Positions 23,461 to 36,223 of a DNA stretch of 64,000 bases are shown piece by piece. Position 1 is the first letter of the stretch. Every line of letters starts with the position of its first letter. Below the pieces are notes generated by a model that made no database searches, was not told where the DNA came from, and saw nothing but the letters and a program-made list of their open reading frames with translations. Both the position numbers and the translations under genes were made by a program. This DNA comes from Agapanthus africanus (taxonomy: Eukaryota > Streptophyta > Magnoliopsida > Asparagales > Amaryllidaceae), in contig JASDDO010000006.1 of the NCBI GenBank assembly GCA_030015575.1, forward strand, positions 375,246,137 through 375,310,136, read 5' to 3'.

Positions 23461-23799
23461 TTCGGTTAACTTGGTTACTGAGTTATAGTCAAGGGTCGGG
23501 CCATGGTCGCAGCCAAAGAGAGAGAGAAAGAAAATACTCAGCGTGCAGTCTAATCTAGATTAGAATGGTTAATCACTTTATCTAATCAGGATATCTCCCA
23601 CTGTAACCTCAAATTCTTCCCCAAACCTGAAAGAAGAATTAGTCGGGATCACCCGAGGAGTAAACCAACTCATCATTGGGTATCGGGATCCAATTATCAT
23701 CGCATGATAACTTGATTGAATCCACTCAAGTCACCACACTCCAGAAGGTATGCGCATGCCTGGCAAGTTTCAGTTTCTTTAAAAACTCCTGATGTGATT

Positions 23800-24400
23800 T
23801 TTTACCCCTAGGACCCAAGTGACCTTGACGAATAATCAACAAATCAAAAGGTCCTAGTGAAGTTCAACCCGTCATTATCTTGATTGCGTTAAATCTACCC
23901 GCACGACCCTTGAAGAATAATCAATAAAGTCGTACGACCGTCCTAACCAATCCATATGTCCATGCGACAGAAAATCATTACAGAGCTACCGCACACTACG
24001 CCTCGGCGAATAGCAACGACAAACGTAGCGCGAATACTAAGCAATACTAATCTGAAATGACGGAGGGATATGGCTGGTTTTTGGTGAAAAAACTTTAACG
24101 TAATGAACTTGATCTCGTTGAAGGAACCGGACAGCCTTTTATAAATATATAGTGGCGAAAACCTTTGCTAAAGAGGTCACTCCCGGTGAAGGGATCTCGG
24201 CTCTTTCCTCGTAGAATGAGGTGCAGGATATTCTAAACTGAATACCACGACGCAAAGTAAAACATAATCGACTATAGTGAAGTTATTACCCTGACGCAAA
24301 CCTCTGCCCAAAGAGTCACTCCCGATGAAGGGATCTCGACCCTTACCTCGTCGAATGAGGTGCTGGATATTCATAACCGAATACCGCTATGCAAAACAAA
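23800..24400 (-). other. Copia-3 structured leader: three stem-loops and a duplicated block
   Basis: Stem-loops CTAGGACC/GGTCCTAG (23808-23815, 23850-23857), ACGAC/GTCGT (23903-23907, 23929-23933) and CTACG/CGTAG (23996-24000, 24024-24028); two loops resemble CCTTGANGAATAATCAA. Then two copies of a block GTCACTCCCGRTGAAGGGAT...CCTCGTMGAATGAGGTGC (24176-24265, 24306-24395). The same arrangement is found in Copia-1 and Copia-2. No coding seen. Confidence 0.7.
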
Positions 24401-24647
24401 AGAGAACGTCCTTATAATAACAGCTTTTTGAAAAGTGTTACAACAACATCGAATAGGTCTTTTTTCCTTGCATTGATCCGAATCAACGCAGCCCCATCAA
24501 TTAATCACACCACAAAAGAACGAAAATATAATGTATGTATATGCCATCCGCATTCGCCACTGGGTCCCGTCATCACCCGTTAGGTTACTTAACTAACGAC
24601 AGAGCGAGGACTGGACTAGCGCGGGTGTAAAACATATACAACATCTA

Positions 24648-24678
24648 CTAGTATATATATATATATATATATATATAT
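24648..24678. repeat. (AT)n microsatellite at the Copia-1 insertion point
   Basis: Run of TA dinucleotides ending at the left end of Copia-1. The TSD TATAT (24674-24678 and 35076-35080) comes from it. Confidence 0.85.
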
Positions 24679-26897
24679 TGTAGGGTTCCTAGGCACCCCA
24701 AGGAGGTCTCACAAGGCATCGACCATGCCAATTTCAAATTTAAACGGTGCCGAGAAACCCTAGAACGGATCGTTGGCTAGATTTCTAGGCGAAAAGTAAA
24801 CTAGTTAACACTTAACTATAAGAATACGGAAATACAACCTTTGTAGATCCGGTGCTCCACCTCCACGGCTCCGCAATGAAGTCCTCTCCGCTGTCCAAAA
24901 AGAATCCGGGCTCTAGCGTCGGCTTCATCGGAGAATTGGCGAGCTAGGTCGTCGATGTCCATGCCGAAGATGATCTACGTCGAGGCATCGCTAGATCAAG
25001 CTCCACCTTCACCTTGCCATGAAAACTTGTGAAGGAAACACACTCTACTACTTGGCAAGAGGTAGAGAATGAATAAATAGGAAGTGGGTAGACTTTAGAA
25101 TTGGATTTCTCACTCATTTCCATCAATCACCATTGATGGAGCTTGCTTTCTTCAAGTGAAGAAAGGAAGAAGAAGAAGAATAATGTTATGATAAGAATAA
25201 GAATAATGGAAAATAAAATCTATTCTTATCATAATCACACCATGGTTAAGTGTAGAGAGAGGACCATGGTTAGGTGTAGTGGTTAGGGTTAAGCATGAGA
25301 CAAAATGGTCACTTTATTCAAACCTTCATGAATGTTCATGAAAGAAACAAAAATAAAAGCCACCATTTTATCTTTATGCATTATATTTTCCAAAGAAATA
25401 AATGAATAAATAAATGTATATGAAAAACAAAACCCTAACCATTTAAATAACCATGGATCAATCTTTAACACAAACCAAGTAAGCATGCATCATCAAACAT
25501 GATACAATCATGTGCACAAAACTATATCGAATATACAATGTGCACATCCGAGCGAGAAAATCCAATTAAAGTGAACCGATACTAGTTAATGCAAAGTAAT
25601 ATATCAAATATATAATTATGCATTAAATCATTAAATCAACACTTGATTTAATGATCCGGTCATATCGTATATAACCGACTAGTATCCAATGTATCGGTTT
25701 ATTGAATCAATCCTTGATTCGATAATTAGGGTATATCGCATATAACCTAATCGATACATTTATCGCGAGAATGGAATACGGTATCACATACACGTATTAT
25801 TCTCGGTCCCGCACATATCTCATATGCGCTCCTATTTCGTTTCGCTTGAACCAGGAAACCTCTGTGTAGGACTCTAAAGACTCGTCAATACGCCGGCAGC
25901 AGGTGATGATCATATCAAGCACCCACAAGCCGCAAGCGGTCTGCTAAACGTAACGGCCACCCGGGTATTGAGCGATCTGAAGATCGACGAGCAAGCCCGC
26001 TCACACTCCAGTGAATCCAACCAGTAACACTACCGTACAGTCCGGTCTGATCGTCAGATATGTCGCATATCTCGCCTAGGGGTGGTAAACGTCAGACCCC
26101 AATAGCTCGATAAGTCGTGTCGATATGAGGTCTATAACAATTCGAGAAACTACTGGTAACACTTACCAGCAAATCTCAGCAACCCTGGCCAGGGATTTCC
26201 TGTTATAGCCAATCGAACACCGTGCAACATCAACTCCCTATACCGGGAGAGACGAATCCCCTCCTATCGCTCATTGCCTCCATGTGACTCGGGACTGTAC
26301 CCAAAAACCACCGTTTTGCACGCCCTCTTGGACGTGGTAAGATGGAAATCAAAGCACAGTGGGAACCACACAAGACTCTATGACGATCTCGGGTCAACAG
26401 ACTACTCTGTACCAGTGTCACCAGAGAACTGCCATCTGACGTATGGTATAATACCATCTGGGAGTTCTCGGCGAGTCCGTCCAGTGTACCCAGTCTCCAC
26501 TGAGCACCCGTATATCTCCTCTGATGTCAAACACCAATGGATATGGGATCATCCATCGCCCATCTGTATGGGTCGAGAAGGTACACGCTAGTCTACTCTG
26601 GTATATCGATGCCCTGTCTCGATACACCCACGACTAGGGACTTTGAAGGATGTACTTATAGACTACCATGTCCCCACTAGTATGATCCGCATCATAGTCC
26701 AGGTAGTCAAGTACACATCCTAAGGGCTTTACCAACATGTAACAGAGAGACAATCAGTATACACGTTAAGGTAAAGAGTAACCAGATAGCATACTATCAT
26801 GTCGAGCAAGAAAGTCTTCCCTATATATGTCCCAGCATCCACTACAATATACATCCAATGTACAGTAATGGCCTCTAGGGCATACATATAACTAACA
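24679..26897 (-). mobile_element. Copia-1 3' LTR
   Basis: 2219 bp, on minus TGTTAGTTATATG to AACCCTACA. Open frames inside it recur in the partner LTR only because the DNA is repeated; none looks like a gene. Confidence 0.93.
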
Positions 26898-26912
26898 ATC
26901 TCCCACTTGCAC
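26898..26912 (-). promoter_or_regulatory. Polypurine tract, Copia-1
   Basis: Minus strand GTGCAAGTGGGAGAT abuts LTR start TGTTAG. The same sequence precedes the 3' LTRs of Copia-2 (48972-48986) and Copia-3 (20184-20170). Confidence 0.88.
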
Positions 26913-29663
26913 TAGGGCCATCTGTAGCAGTGGTTGTAGTATCTCATACTCAACCATCCCATAAAAGTCTCTCTCTGGGAACAGGCCTTTGTGAGTAGAT
27001 CCGCTGTGTTGTCCTCTGAATCTACTCTCCAAACCTCGATCACCCTGGAGATCATCCATCTCCATGATCAGGTGACACTGCCTTAGAATATGTCTGGATC
27101 ACTGATGGGACCGGCGTTCCTTGGCATAAGCCACAACTCCATTGTCTCACAATGGTAGGAACATAGTTCATCTCATGAACCATTATACATCCAAACAGCC
27201 TCTTTGGTAGTATCTTAAGTAGCGATGTATCCTGCCTTTATCGTCTAGTATGTCACGGTATCTAGCTTGGAACTCTTCCAACATACCGTCCCTCGATTGA
27301 GGGTAAAGACAATGCCTGCGACTGACATTCAGTCGTCTTTATCACCCTGGAACACTTCCAGTGATTCTCCCCAGGATCGATTGATACCATCTCACTTCAA
27401 CTAGTGAGAATCCTAACATCCAATTAAATCTATCTCATAGATCCAAAATCCAGGATTTAGTAGGTATCACTTTGACCCTATATGGAGAATCCTAGTGATA
27501 AGCGGAGATTGACCGAGCGTAGCATAAGAAACTCTTTTCTTATCAAGAGTATGTCATCCACGTACTCTACGAGGATCGTCACCATACTCCCTAATACCTT
27601 TTTGTTTATACAAGGTTCATCTACCTTTTTGATGATGTCAACTTCTTTGACTAATTCATCAAAACAGATGTTCCAACTCCGCGATGCCTGCTTTATCAAA
27701 TAAAGCATCTTGCACACGTTTCCGCTGCTCCCACTGTCTACGAGGCTCTCTGGCTGTGTACTTATAGACTCCCTCTTCTAAAACATCATTTAGAAAAGCT
27801 GTCATGACACCCAACCACCAGATATCGTAGTCATGGTATATAGCCGTGGCAAGTAGGATCTGGATGGACTTAAGCATAGATCCTTAGAAAAAGTTTCATC
27901 ATGATCCACACCTGGTCAATGATGCAAACCTTTAACAAGTCTAGCTTTGAAAGTCTCAACTTTTCCATGTACACCAAGTAATCTTCTCAAGATATACTTG
28001 CTCCTGATGGGGATTTAACCCTTCAGATATAGCAACCAAAGTCCATATTTTATTGGTGTATAAGGATTCCATCTCAGATCACTAAGCATCCAGCCATTCT
28101 TATAGAGTCTTACTCCTGATGGCCAGCTCGAAACTAGTTGGGTCATCATCTCATGATGCAGTCCTTGCTCCCACTGTCATAGAGAAACCGAAGTATCTCT
28201 CAGGTGGGTGAGGAACCCTACTAGATCGGCGGAGAGGCTGAGGTTCATTGGAATCTACTGAATCCTTTGGCTCTATCAAATCATCTACTGTAGTTTGTAT
28301 AGCTGGAACCTTTCCAGTTCTACATAACAGACTTTGCCTCGAGCTTGTCCAGATTTTGCTTTTAGACATAGGCCAGACAACCCCAAATCTTAACTGGCTT
28401 AAGACATGGGCTCTTCCCATACCATATCACATATGAAGTGGTAGGCAACTGATTTGATTCGAACCTAATTCAATAGGTATGCAGCTTCTCAAGCGCATAA
28501 CTCCCAAAAGGAAAAAGGTAACTCAGTAGTACTCATCATAGAGCACACCTTATCATATAGGGTGTGATTGCTCCGCCCCGATACACCAACGTGCTATGGT
28601 GTATACGGAGGAGTAATGCTGAGAGAGAATCTCATTCTCCTTTAGAAAAGTCCAGGATTTCCGTGCTCAGGTATTCTCCTCCTTGATCTCATCAAAGGAC
28701 ATAATACTTATACCCGTGTTTTGGTTCTCTACTTCTAACTTATATTCTGTGAATATCTCAAAAGGTTCGGACTTGTGTCTCAACAGGAACATATGACTGA
28801 ATCTTGAGAGATTATCAGAGAATGTAACGAAGTACAAAGAACCAGTCTTGGCATGTGTAGACAGGGGACCTACATACATCAACATGTATCATCCCAAGAG
28901 TTCATTAACTCTTTCTCTGTTTCCAATAAACAGGGCTAGTGTCATTATATCTTTGTGACATGACTGGCAAGTTTCACAAGATGTAGATTCAAACTGATTT
29001 AAATATGCATCTACATGTAACTTCAGCTAGTCGGGTCACATTGATCTGACCTAGTCTACAATACCTTAAGAAGGATCCGTTCATTTCTGAACTCTTCCTC
29101 TTATGTGTATTCCATATACTAAGAACTGTAGTTTGATTTAGAACATCAATGCTTTTAGATAACGTGCCTGAACCGATCAACTTTTGATATAGGAAATGTT
29201 CAAAACATTATCCATCAATACAAAATTTTATCATTTCTTTATTAACAAAGAGACAGATATGATTTTGTATATCAGGTTCGGTATCTAATAACATTCGTTC
29301 AGAATCAATGTATTGGTAATACAGGGTGACAGTGACCAACAGACTTGGCTGCAACACTTGCCCCGTTTTCTGCCTCATGAAACTTATCACTCGTTCTCAG
29401 TTTTTCTACCTATCTTTAGCCCTATATAACAGATTACATATCTGGGATCCTGATCCGGTATCATATACCAAGGATGTAGAGTTTTCAGAGAAACAGTTCT
29501 TTGTAATGAACACACCCGAAGATGATGCATCAGCATGCACTCTCTTCGTTTGGGCGGCACGGGAAATCTGGTATTCCCCAATTTCCTGCTCTGTCTTATA
29601 ACAATTATAAGTTGGAGCGGGACCAACGTTCCCCAGCTCAGTATAACAAGCGGGTTCGGTCAA
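26913..29663 (-). pseudogene. Copia-1 pol: protease, integrase, RT, RNase H remnants
   Basis: Polyprotein order protease-integrase-RT-RNase H is that of Ty1/copia. Protease active site YDTGSGSQICN lies near 29460; the pre-integrase motif CRLGQIN near 29060 (family CRLGHIN); integrase core text YFVTFSDNLSRFSHMFLLRHKSE at 28790-28850, here interrupted downstream by stops; integrase end PHPPERYFGFSM near 28200. RT shows TAFLND (near 27790), QASRSWNICFDE (near 27690) and the catalytic YVDD box (near 27570). After RT the frame collapses; RNase H survives only as fragments with a tail near 26930-27010. Several lesions, such as TAG just after the RT core, are also in Copia-2. Confidence 0.85.
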
Positions 29664-30134
29664 TATTCCGTATTATTATCTTGATTAAGGCGTGATATAG
29701 TCGCTACCTGGAGAGAGAGAGAAGAAAACACTCAGCGTGCGCTCTTGCAAGAATAGATTGGTTATTATTTTATCTAATCAGGATGGCTCCCACTGCTTTT
29801 TATCAAATCTTCCTTCAAACCCTAAAAGGAAAGACTAGCCGGGATTAATTACACACTACAAGTTCGCCAATCTTTCAGCCAGGCCAGTGTCGGTACTTTG
29901 AGGGAGGTCCCCCGTGCTTTCGCACGAACCTAATTAATGTAAACCTCGTTTTTCCAGAGGCGTAACCCCGTTGACACCTTTCTAGACACCTACTTGATCG
30001 GCTAATTGTAATGTATAAAACTCTCCCAGGAGTAACAATTACTCGCAGCGGGTATCGGGATCCAACTATCTCATAGAAGGTATGCAATCTCATTGCAAAT
30101 TTCAACACTTGAAATTCCCGATAATATTTTGCCC

Positions 30135-30365
30135 CTAGCTCGCTATGACCTTGACGCATGCCAAACAACCCATAGTCTGCTAGTCAAGTTCAACCCGTAC
30201 ATTTCTTGATTGAATTAAACCCACCCGCACGACCCTTGACGCATGCCAAACAACGCCGTACGAATACCCTAATCCAATCGCATCGTATGCTAGCAGATAA
30301 GCACTAGTTAGCTACCGTACACTACGCCTTGACGCATGCCAAACAACCGCAGCACGAATACTAAC
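30135..30365 (-). other. Copia-1 three-stem-loop segment
   Basis: Loop core CCTTGACGCATGCCAAACAA occurs three times (about 30149, 30235, 30328). Arms: CTAGC/GCTAG plus CTATG/CATAG around the first (30135-30183), weak ACG/CGT around the second, CTACG/CGCAG (one G-U in the RNA) around the third. Confidence 0.7.
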
Positions 30366-30485
30366 TAGTACTTATCCGAAATGACGGAGGGCTGCGACAG
30401 GTTTTTCTGAAAACCTATTGCGTAATGAACTTGATATCGTTGTAGAATCAAATGATTTTAAAATGGAGTGCTTTTGAGGCTTTTC

Positions 30486-30740
30486 TAGTTTTACTAAAGG
30501 AGTCACTCCCGGTGAAGGGATCGTCGGTCCTTTCCTCGTCGAATGAGGTGCGGGATATATCATATATATCACTGTGCAAAGCAAAAACAGTTAAAAGCAA
30601 TCAAAAGACAAACCGAGTGTGTAGCATCTGCCAGTTATTGCTAAAGGAGTCACTCCCGGTGAAGGGATCTCGGTCCTTTCCTCATCGAATAAGGTGCAGG
30701 ATATATCACATATACCGCTATGCAAAGCAAAAACTGTAGC
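30486..30740 (-). repeat. Copia-1 duplicated leader block
   Basis: GCTAAAGGAGTCACTCCCGG-type block, with GTGAAGGGAT, CCTTTCCTC and GAATRAGGTGCRGGATAT, present twice (about 30492-30595 and 30640-30735). Corresponding pairs exist in Copia-2 and Copia-3. Confidence 0.8.
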
Positions 30741-32597
30741 TACCTGTTTTATTTTGAAATTCGATTCTACAACATCTTAGGTTTCTTTTACTTTCATTAA
30801 TCACATTAATGAAATCCCATCATTTAAGTACCTAAACATCACAGATAAATACGACGTACGCTTATGCCATCCGCATTCGCCTCGATGTCCCCTCGTGCAC
30901 CGTTAGGTTAGGTAACTAACGGCAGAGCGGGGCAGGGCTAGCGCGGGTGTAAAACATAAGTAACGCCTATATAATATATCATATATACTATATACTGTAT
31001 CTATCACAAAACATCACATGATCACATCACAGATATCGTAGCAGAAGAATCATATGAAATATTGGATATACTAGGACGTCCGTGTTTTCAATACGAGCCA
31101 GTATAAAACACGGATTCCACAGTCGCGATGAATAGCCAAACCCACACCCCTAGACCCCTACGAGAGCGGTAAGCAACCCTACCAATTCTGGAGTTAGGAG
31201 ACCCGGACTCGACTCCTCGAGTTGGTCTCCCACTGGACTCCAGAACCCGGTTACTTGTGCCCTCCTCCTTGGGTCTATCCTAGTGCGGAAAAGTAAATAA
31301 TATACAAAAGGTGACAACTTCCGCAACCTGGAAGTGCCCCAAATAAAAGAATATTACATACAAGTTTTTACATGAATGAAAATGAAAAACACTCATCTCA
31401 CATAAAAACCCCCGGCTATTCAAACACGACGATCCAATATAACATATCCAGCAACACATAACATCACATGTCATCAACGTAAGTAAATATGCGCATCCCA
31501 ATTGTCGTTGACATATAGCAACGAAAACGGCGATATCACATATTACACTTACGGTCACAGAAAAGAAAGTATAAAACTACAACAGTTGGAATCCGCAACC
31601 ACCTCAGACATCGCATGCCTGACCAAATGAATTACTTAGACATCGCATGCCTAACAATTATAAACCCCGCATTTTAGTCTCAAAATCGAAAACACTTTTC
31701 AATACCAAGTCGGGTAATTCAACAAGATTCCTGACATCCTGATCGAATGCTCGTCGCAAACTTCAGTAGACGGCCGCACCCCCGACGCCGTCGACGAAGT
31801 GCACCAAGGCGGAACACCGCCACCGCGAGCACCCGAACTGATGCTTTCGGCGACGGGGTTCTCCTACAGTCACTTGGTCGGGGCTATAGAGTGAGGCTGT
31901 CTATTAAGTTTACCCGGCGAGTATCCGCGTACGCTACGTGATTGCGACGGACTTTTGATCACATCAAAATTCCGTGGCAACCGATCAAGTGAGACTAAAC
32001 TGCTATGTTTATAACATTCATTCAGTTATCACATAACTACTTGTGAATTCCAATTATTGTATCCCATTCCAGATAAACAGAAAATGTTAAACTTTTCGAT
32101 CGAACAGTCAAACACCCAAGTTTTCCCGATACAGCTCAACACATGAAATAAGTCTAACAACATTCCGTTCGTGCCTCAGTACCAACGGTCCAGCCGTAGA
32201 AGGGTCAAGCCAACGCCTCACATGTGGCACGCCGTACTGCCCCAAACCCGAAGGTTCAAAGAGCAGTTCAAGACGGTCACATAATCGAGTTAAGGTTTGT
32301 TGTCTTCTAGAGGGTCCATCGAGTTACTTGCACTACTTAGAACGTCGTTAAACTACGGAAAAATCCAACACTTGGAAATTTCCCGATAGGGGAAAAATTG
32401 GGTATTTATATCCGGTCGAACTTTTTAACATATTCTAATATTTATCCGGAAAGCCACATAGACAAAATTTGATACTCCGATCGAAACACCGAATCCCCAA
32501 AACAACCCCAGAAAATTCAACTCTTGAAAAAATATTAAAAATTCCCAGAAAAATCACCACTGGAAACTAAGAATTACTGTGCAAAATAATTTAAATA

Positions 32598-32656
32598 CTG
32601 TGGCCGTACGGCCGCGGATCCGCCGCATGAGCCTTGCTCATGCCGCGGAACCGCGG
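32598..32656 (-). promoter_or_regulatory. GC-rich hairpin downstream of the Copia-1 primer site
   Basis: GCATGAGC (32625-32632), loop CTT, GCTCATGC (32636-32643), flanked by CCGCGG-AA-CCGCGG (32643-32656). About 200 nt after the primer site in the RNA. Copia-2 has the equivalent with different but still complementary arms, pointing to selected RNA structure; dimerisation or packaging is an inference. Confidence 0.7.
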
Positions 32657-32842
32657 TGGAATAGTTGAATTGGGCCGCCGAAATTCACAGTATCTCTTAG
32701 ATATTCCTGATGTGTTTTCTGCATATTTTTAATGTGGAAAAATCCCAGAATTTGGAAAAAGTCCAGAGAGCTATTTTGGGTTGTAGTTTTCGGTTCGATC
32801 GGACTTCAAATTCCGTCTAGACTTCGTCTAAGGCTCTAGCTA

Positions 32843-32856
32843 GGCTCTGATACCAC
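32843..32856 (-). promoter_or_regulatory. Primer-binding site, Copia-1 (initiator tRNA-Met)
   Basis: On minus GTGGTATCAGAGCC follows the LTR end CCTACA. TGGTATCAGAGCC is the well-known complement of the plant initiator tRNA-Met 3' end. Confidence 0.93.
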
Positions 32857-35075
32857 TGTAGGGTTCCTAGGCACCCCAAGGAGGTCTCACAAGGCATCAA
32901 CCATGCCAATTTCAAATTTAAACGGTGCCGAGAAACCCTAGAACGGATCGTTGGCTAGATTTCTAGGCGAAAAGTAAACTAGTTAACACTTAACTATAAG
33001 AATACGGAAATACAACCTTTGTAGATCCGGTGCTCCACCTCCACGGCTCCGCAATGAAGTCCTCTCCGCTGTCCAAAAAGAATCCGGGCTCTAGCGTCGG
33101 CTTCATCGGAGAATTGGCGAGCTAGGTCGTCGATGTCCATGCCGAAGATGATCTACGTCGAGGCATCGCTAGATCAAGCTCCACCTTCACCTTGCCATGA
33201 AAACTTGTGAAGGAAACACACTCTACTACTTGGCAAGAGGTAGAGGATGAAGAAATAGGAAGTGGGTAGACTTTAGAATTGGATTTCTCACTCATTTCCA
33301 TCAATCACCATTGATGGAGCTTGCTTTCTTCAAGTGAAGAAAGGAAGAAGAAGAAGAATAATGTTATGATAAGAATAAGAATAATGGAAAATAAAATCTA
33401 TTCTTATCATAATCACACCATGGTTAAGTGTAGAGAGAGGACCATGGTTAGGTGTAGTGGTTAGGGTTAAGCATGAGACAAAATGGTCACTTTATTCAAA
33501 CCTTCATGAATGTTCATGAAAGAAACAAAAATAAAAGCCACCATTTTATCTTTATGCATTATATTTTCCAAAGAAATAAATGAATAAATAAATGTATATG
33601 AAAAACAAAACCCTAACCATTTAAATAACCATGGATCAATCTTTAACACAAACCAAGTAAGCATGCATCATCAAACATGATACAATCATGTGCACAAAAC
33701 TATATCGAATATACAATGTGCACATCCGAGCGAGAAAATCCAATTAAAGTGAACCGATACTAGTTAATGCAAAGTAATATATCAAATATATAATTATGCA
33801 TTAAATCATTAAATCAACACTTGATTTAATGATCCGGTCATATCGTATATAACCGACTAGTATCCAATGTATCGGTTTATTGAATCAATCCTTGATTCGA
33901 TAATTAGGGTATATCGCATATAACCTAATCGATACATTTATCGCGAGAATGGAATACGGTATCACATACACGTATTATTCTCGGTCCCGCACATATCTCA
34001 TATGCGCTCCTATTTCGTTTCGCTTGAACCAGAAAACCTCTGTGTAGGACTCTAAAGACTCGTCAATACGCCGGCAGCAGGTGATGATCATATCAAGCAC
34101 CCACAAGCCGCAAGCGGTCTGCTAAACGTAACGGCCACCCGGGTATTGAGCGATCTGAAGATCGACGAGCAAGCCCGCTCACACTCCAGTGAATCCAACC
34201 AGTAACACTACCGTACAGTCCGGTCTGATCGTCAGATATGTCGCATATCTCGCCTAGGGGTGGTAAACGTCAGACCCCAATAGCTCGATAAGTCGTGTCG
34301 ATGTGAGGTCTATAACAATTCGAGAAACTACTGGTAACACTTACCAGCAAATCTCAGCAACCCTGGCCAGGGATTTCCTGTTATAGCCAATCGAACACCG
34401 TGCAACATCAACTCCCTATACCGGGAGAGACGAATCCCCTCCTATCGCTCATTGCCTCCATGTGACTCGGGACTGTACCCAAAAACCACCGTTTTGCACG
34501 CCCTCTTGGACATGGTAAGATGGAAATCAAAGCACAGTGGGAACCACACAAGACTCTATGACGATCTCGGGTCAACAGACTACTCTGTACCAGTGTCACC
34601 AGAGAACTGCCATCTGACGTATGGTATAATACCATCTGGGAGTTCTCAGCGAGTCCGTCCAGTGTACCCAGTCTCCACTGAGCACCCGTATATCTCCTCT
34701 GATGTCAAACACCAATGGATATGGGATCATCCATCGCCCATATGTATGGGTCGAGAAGGTACACGCTAGTCTACTCTGGTATATCGATGCCCTGTCTCGA
34801 TACACCCACGACTAGGGACTTTGAAGGATGTACTTATAGACTACCATGTCCCCACTAGTATGATCCGCATCATAGTCCAGGTAGTCAAGTACACATCCTA
34901 AGGGCTTTACCAACATGTAACAGAGAGACAATCAGTATACACGTTAAGGTAAAGAGTAACCAGATAGCATACTATCATGTCGAGCAAGAAAGTCTTCCCT
35001 ATATATGTCCCAGCATCCACTACAATATACATCCAATGTACAGTAATGGCCTCTAGGGCATACATATAACTAACA
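32857..35075 (-). mobile_element. Copia-1 5' LTR
   Basis: 2219 bp, same length as its partner and nearly identical. Followed at the right by TSD TATAT (35076-35080). Confidence 0.93.
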
Positions 35076-36210
35076 TATATATTATAACAATATACAATAA
35101 TCGCTCCAGGCGTGATAAATGCAACATCACAGAAAAGTAATAAGCATCATAGAACAATATAGATAATCTGGGAGCCCCGGGTTTCCTTTGAGCCGCAAGT
35201 GGAACCCGACGTTCCCCTGGTCGTGTGGATAGCCTGGACCCCTACGAGCGTGGCAAGTTACCCGCCAAGACCAGAAGTAAGGCAACCCCCTTCAGCAAAG
35301 TGAATGGACCACCCAGTACTTCACGGAATCCAGTAACTTGAGCACCCCTCCTTGGGTCAACCTGTACCCCTACGAATGTGGCGAATAGCCCGCCAATTCT
35401 GGAGTGAGGCCCCTCATTCCCAACGCCATGAGATGTGGACCCGTTTCCCTCCAGAACCTGGCTATCCGTGCACTCCACCGCGGGGTAATCCTAGTACAGA
35501 AAAGAAAATATGTACAACGGTGATATCGACCTTAACTCGGTCGTGCCCTAAAAGAATAATATACAAACTAGCAGTGACGACAGTCCACATGTCGAACACT
35601 CGCCCCGCGATATCAAATGTATAAATAAAACTGAACTGTACTAACATTGCACCCAAGATATCCACCACGACAAATCCGCAACATCACAGCACAATAGAGA
35701 ACATCAACGTGAATGTCACGTTCGCAAACCCGTCTAAAAGGACTATAGCGATTAGACAAGTTGTACCGATCAAATGACATTCACTGTCGCAGATAGAAAT
35801 GTAAGTACTGCAAACTTTAAACAATGTTAGAAAATATCGACTTCAAAATAACCCCCGAATAGCCCTAAACAAGTAGATAAAAGCATATCCAAACTGGGCT
35901 AAACAAAAAATACCACCAAACCAAGATTCCAGAGACAAGACCACAGCCCAAATACGAAATCCAAATTCCCTGAAGTGGCTAGCCTGGCCAAATTTTTGAG
36001 CATTGTGCTCGGCCAAAATCCGATGGAACGGGCTCGTATTTGGGCTACATTCTATAGGTCACTTAAGCAGTCTCCTGCAGTTGTTTAAATAATTTTTGAA
36101 GACACTTATAAAATCGACAGAAACTGGAATTTCCAGTGCAGTGAATCGGAGTTGTTTCGGTTTCGATAGTTTAACATTGTCTAAACCAACTAGTATACCG
36201 TTAATGGGTT
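35076..36210 (-). other. Copia-3 leader, part next to the primer site
   Basis: Continuation of the Copia-3 leader on the other side of Copia-1. Contains TAGCCTGGACCCCTACGAG and CCTGTACCCCTACGAATGTG, a degenerate duplication (about 35230-35350 and 35355-35480). A GAGC/GCTC hairpin flanked by GGCCAAA on both sides lies at about 35983-36018, roughly 200 nt past the primer site as in Copia-1/2. No coding domain recognised. Confidence 0.6.
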
Positions 36211-36223
36211 GGCTTTGATACCA
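36211..36223 (-). promoter_or_regulatory. Primer-binding site, Copia-3
   Basis: On minus TGGTATCAAAGCC directly after the LTR end. One base differs from the canonical initiator tRNA-Met site (TGGTATCAGAGCC). Confidence 0.9.

Larger units (their letters stand above)
29664..32842 (-). other. Copia-1 long non-coding leader in place of gag
   Basis: About 3.2 kb between primer site and protease where gag should lie. No gag core or CCHC knuckle found in any frame. It contains a hairpin near 32598-32656, a segment with GTCTCCCACTGG near 31200-31270, a palindrome GTTAGGTTAGGTAACTAACG near 30902, a duplicated block and three stem-loops. Small open frames (31280-31558, 31747-31941, 29875-30168) have no recognisable domain. 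Confidence 0.7.
24679..35075 (-). mobile_element. Copia-1: young Ty1/copia element, 10397 bp
   Basis: Ends TGTAGGGTTCC and ATAACTAACA, TSD TATAT both sides. Two 2219-bp LTRs (24679-26897, 32857-35075) differ at only about eight positions by eye, so insertion was recent. Primer site and polypurine tract are intact, but pol is broken and no gag is recognisable, so it must have been mobilised by proteins from elsewhere. Same family as Copia-2, opposite orientation. Confidence 0.95.

Noticed and set aside
24648..24678. AT run as a telomere- or origin-like element
   Set aside because: A simple dinucleotide microsatellite at an insertion point.
26230..26591. Open frames at 26230-26591, 34408-34769, 41043-41440 and 49427-49654 as a conserved gene
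   Set aside because: They lie inside the LTRs of one copia family, on both strands; their conservation is LTR identity.
30480..30740. Hammerhead ribozyme (GATGAGGAAAGG resembling the catalytic core, as in plant retrozymes)
   Set aside because: The CTGANGA box and a matching cleavage-site helix are absent; the block is a duplicated copia leader element.
35242..35478. 78-codon minus frame in the Copia-3 leader as a possible gag remnant
   Set aside because: Gly-rich product from a degenerate duplicated leader segment; no gag core or zinc knuckle.
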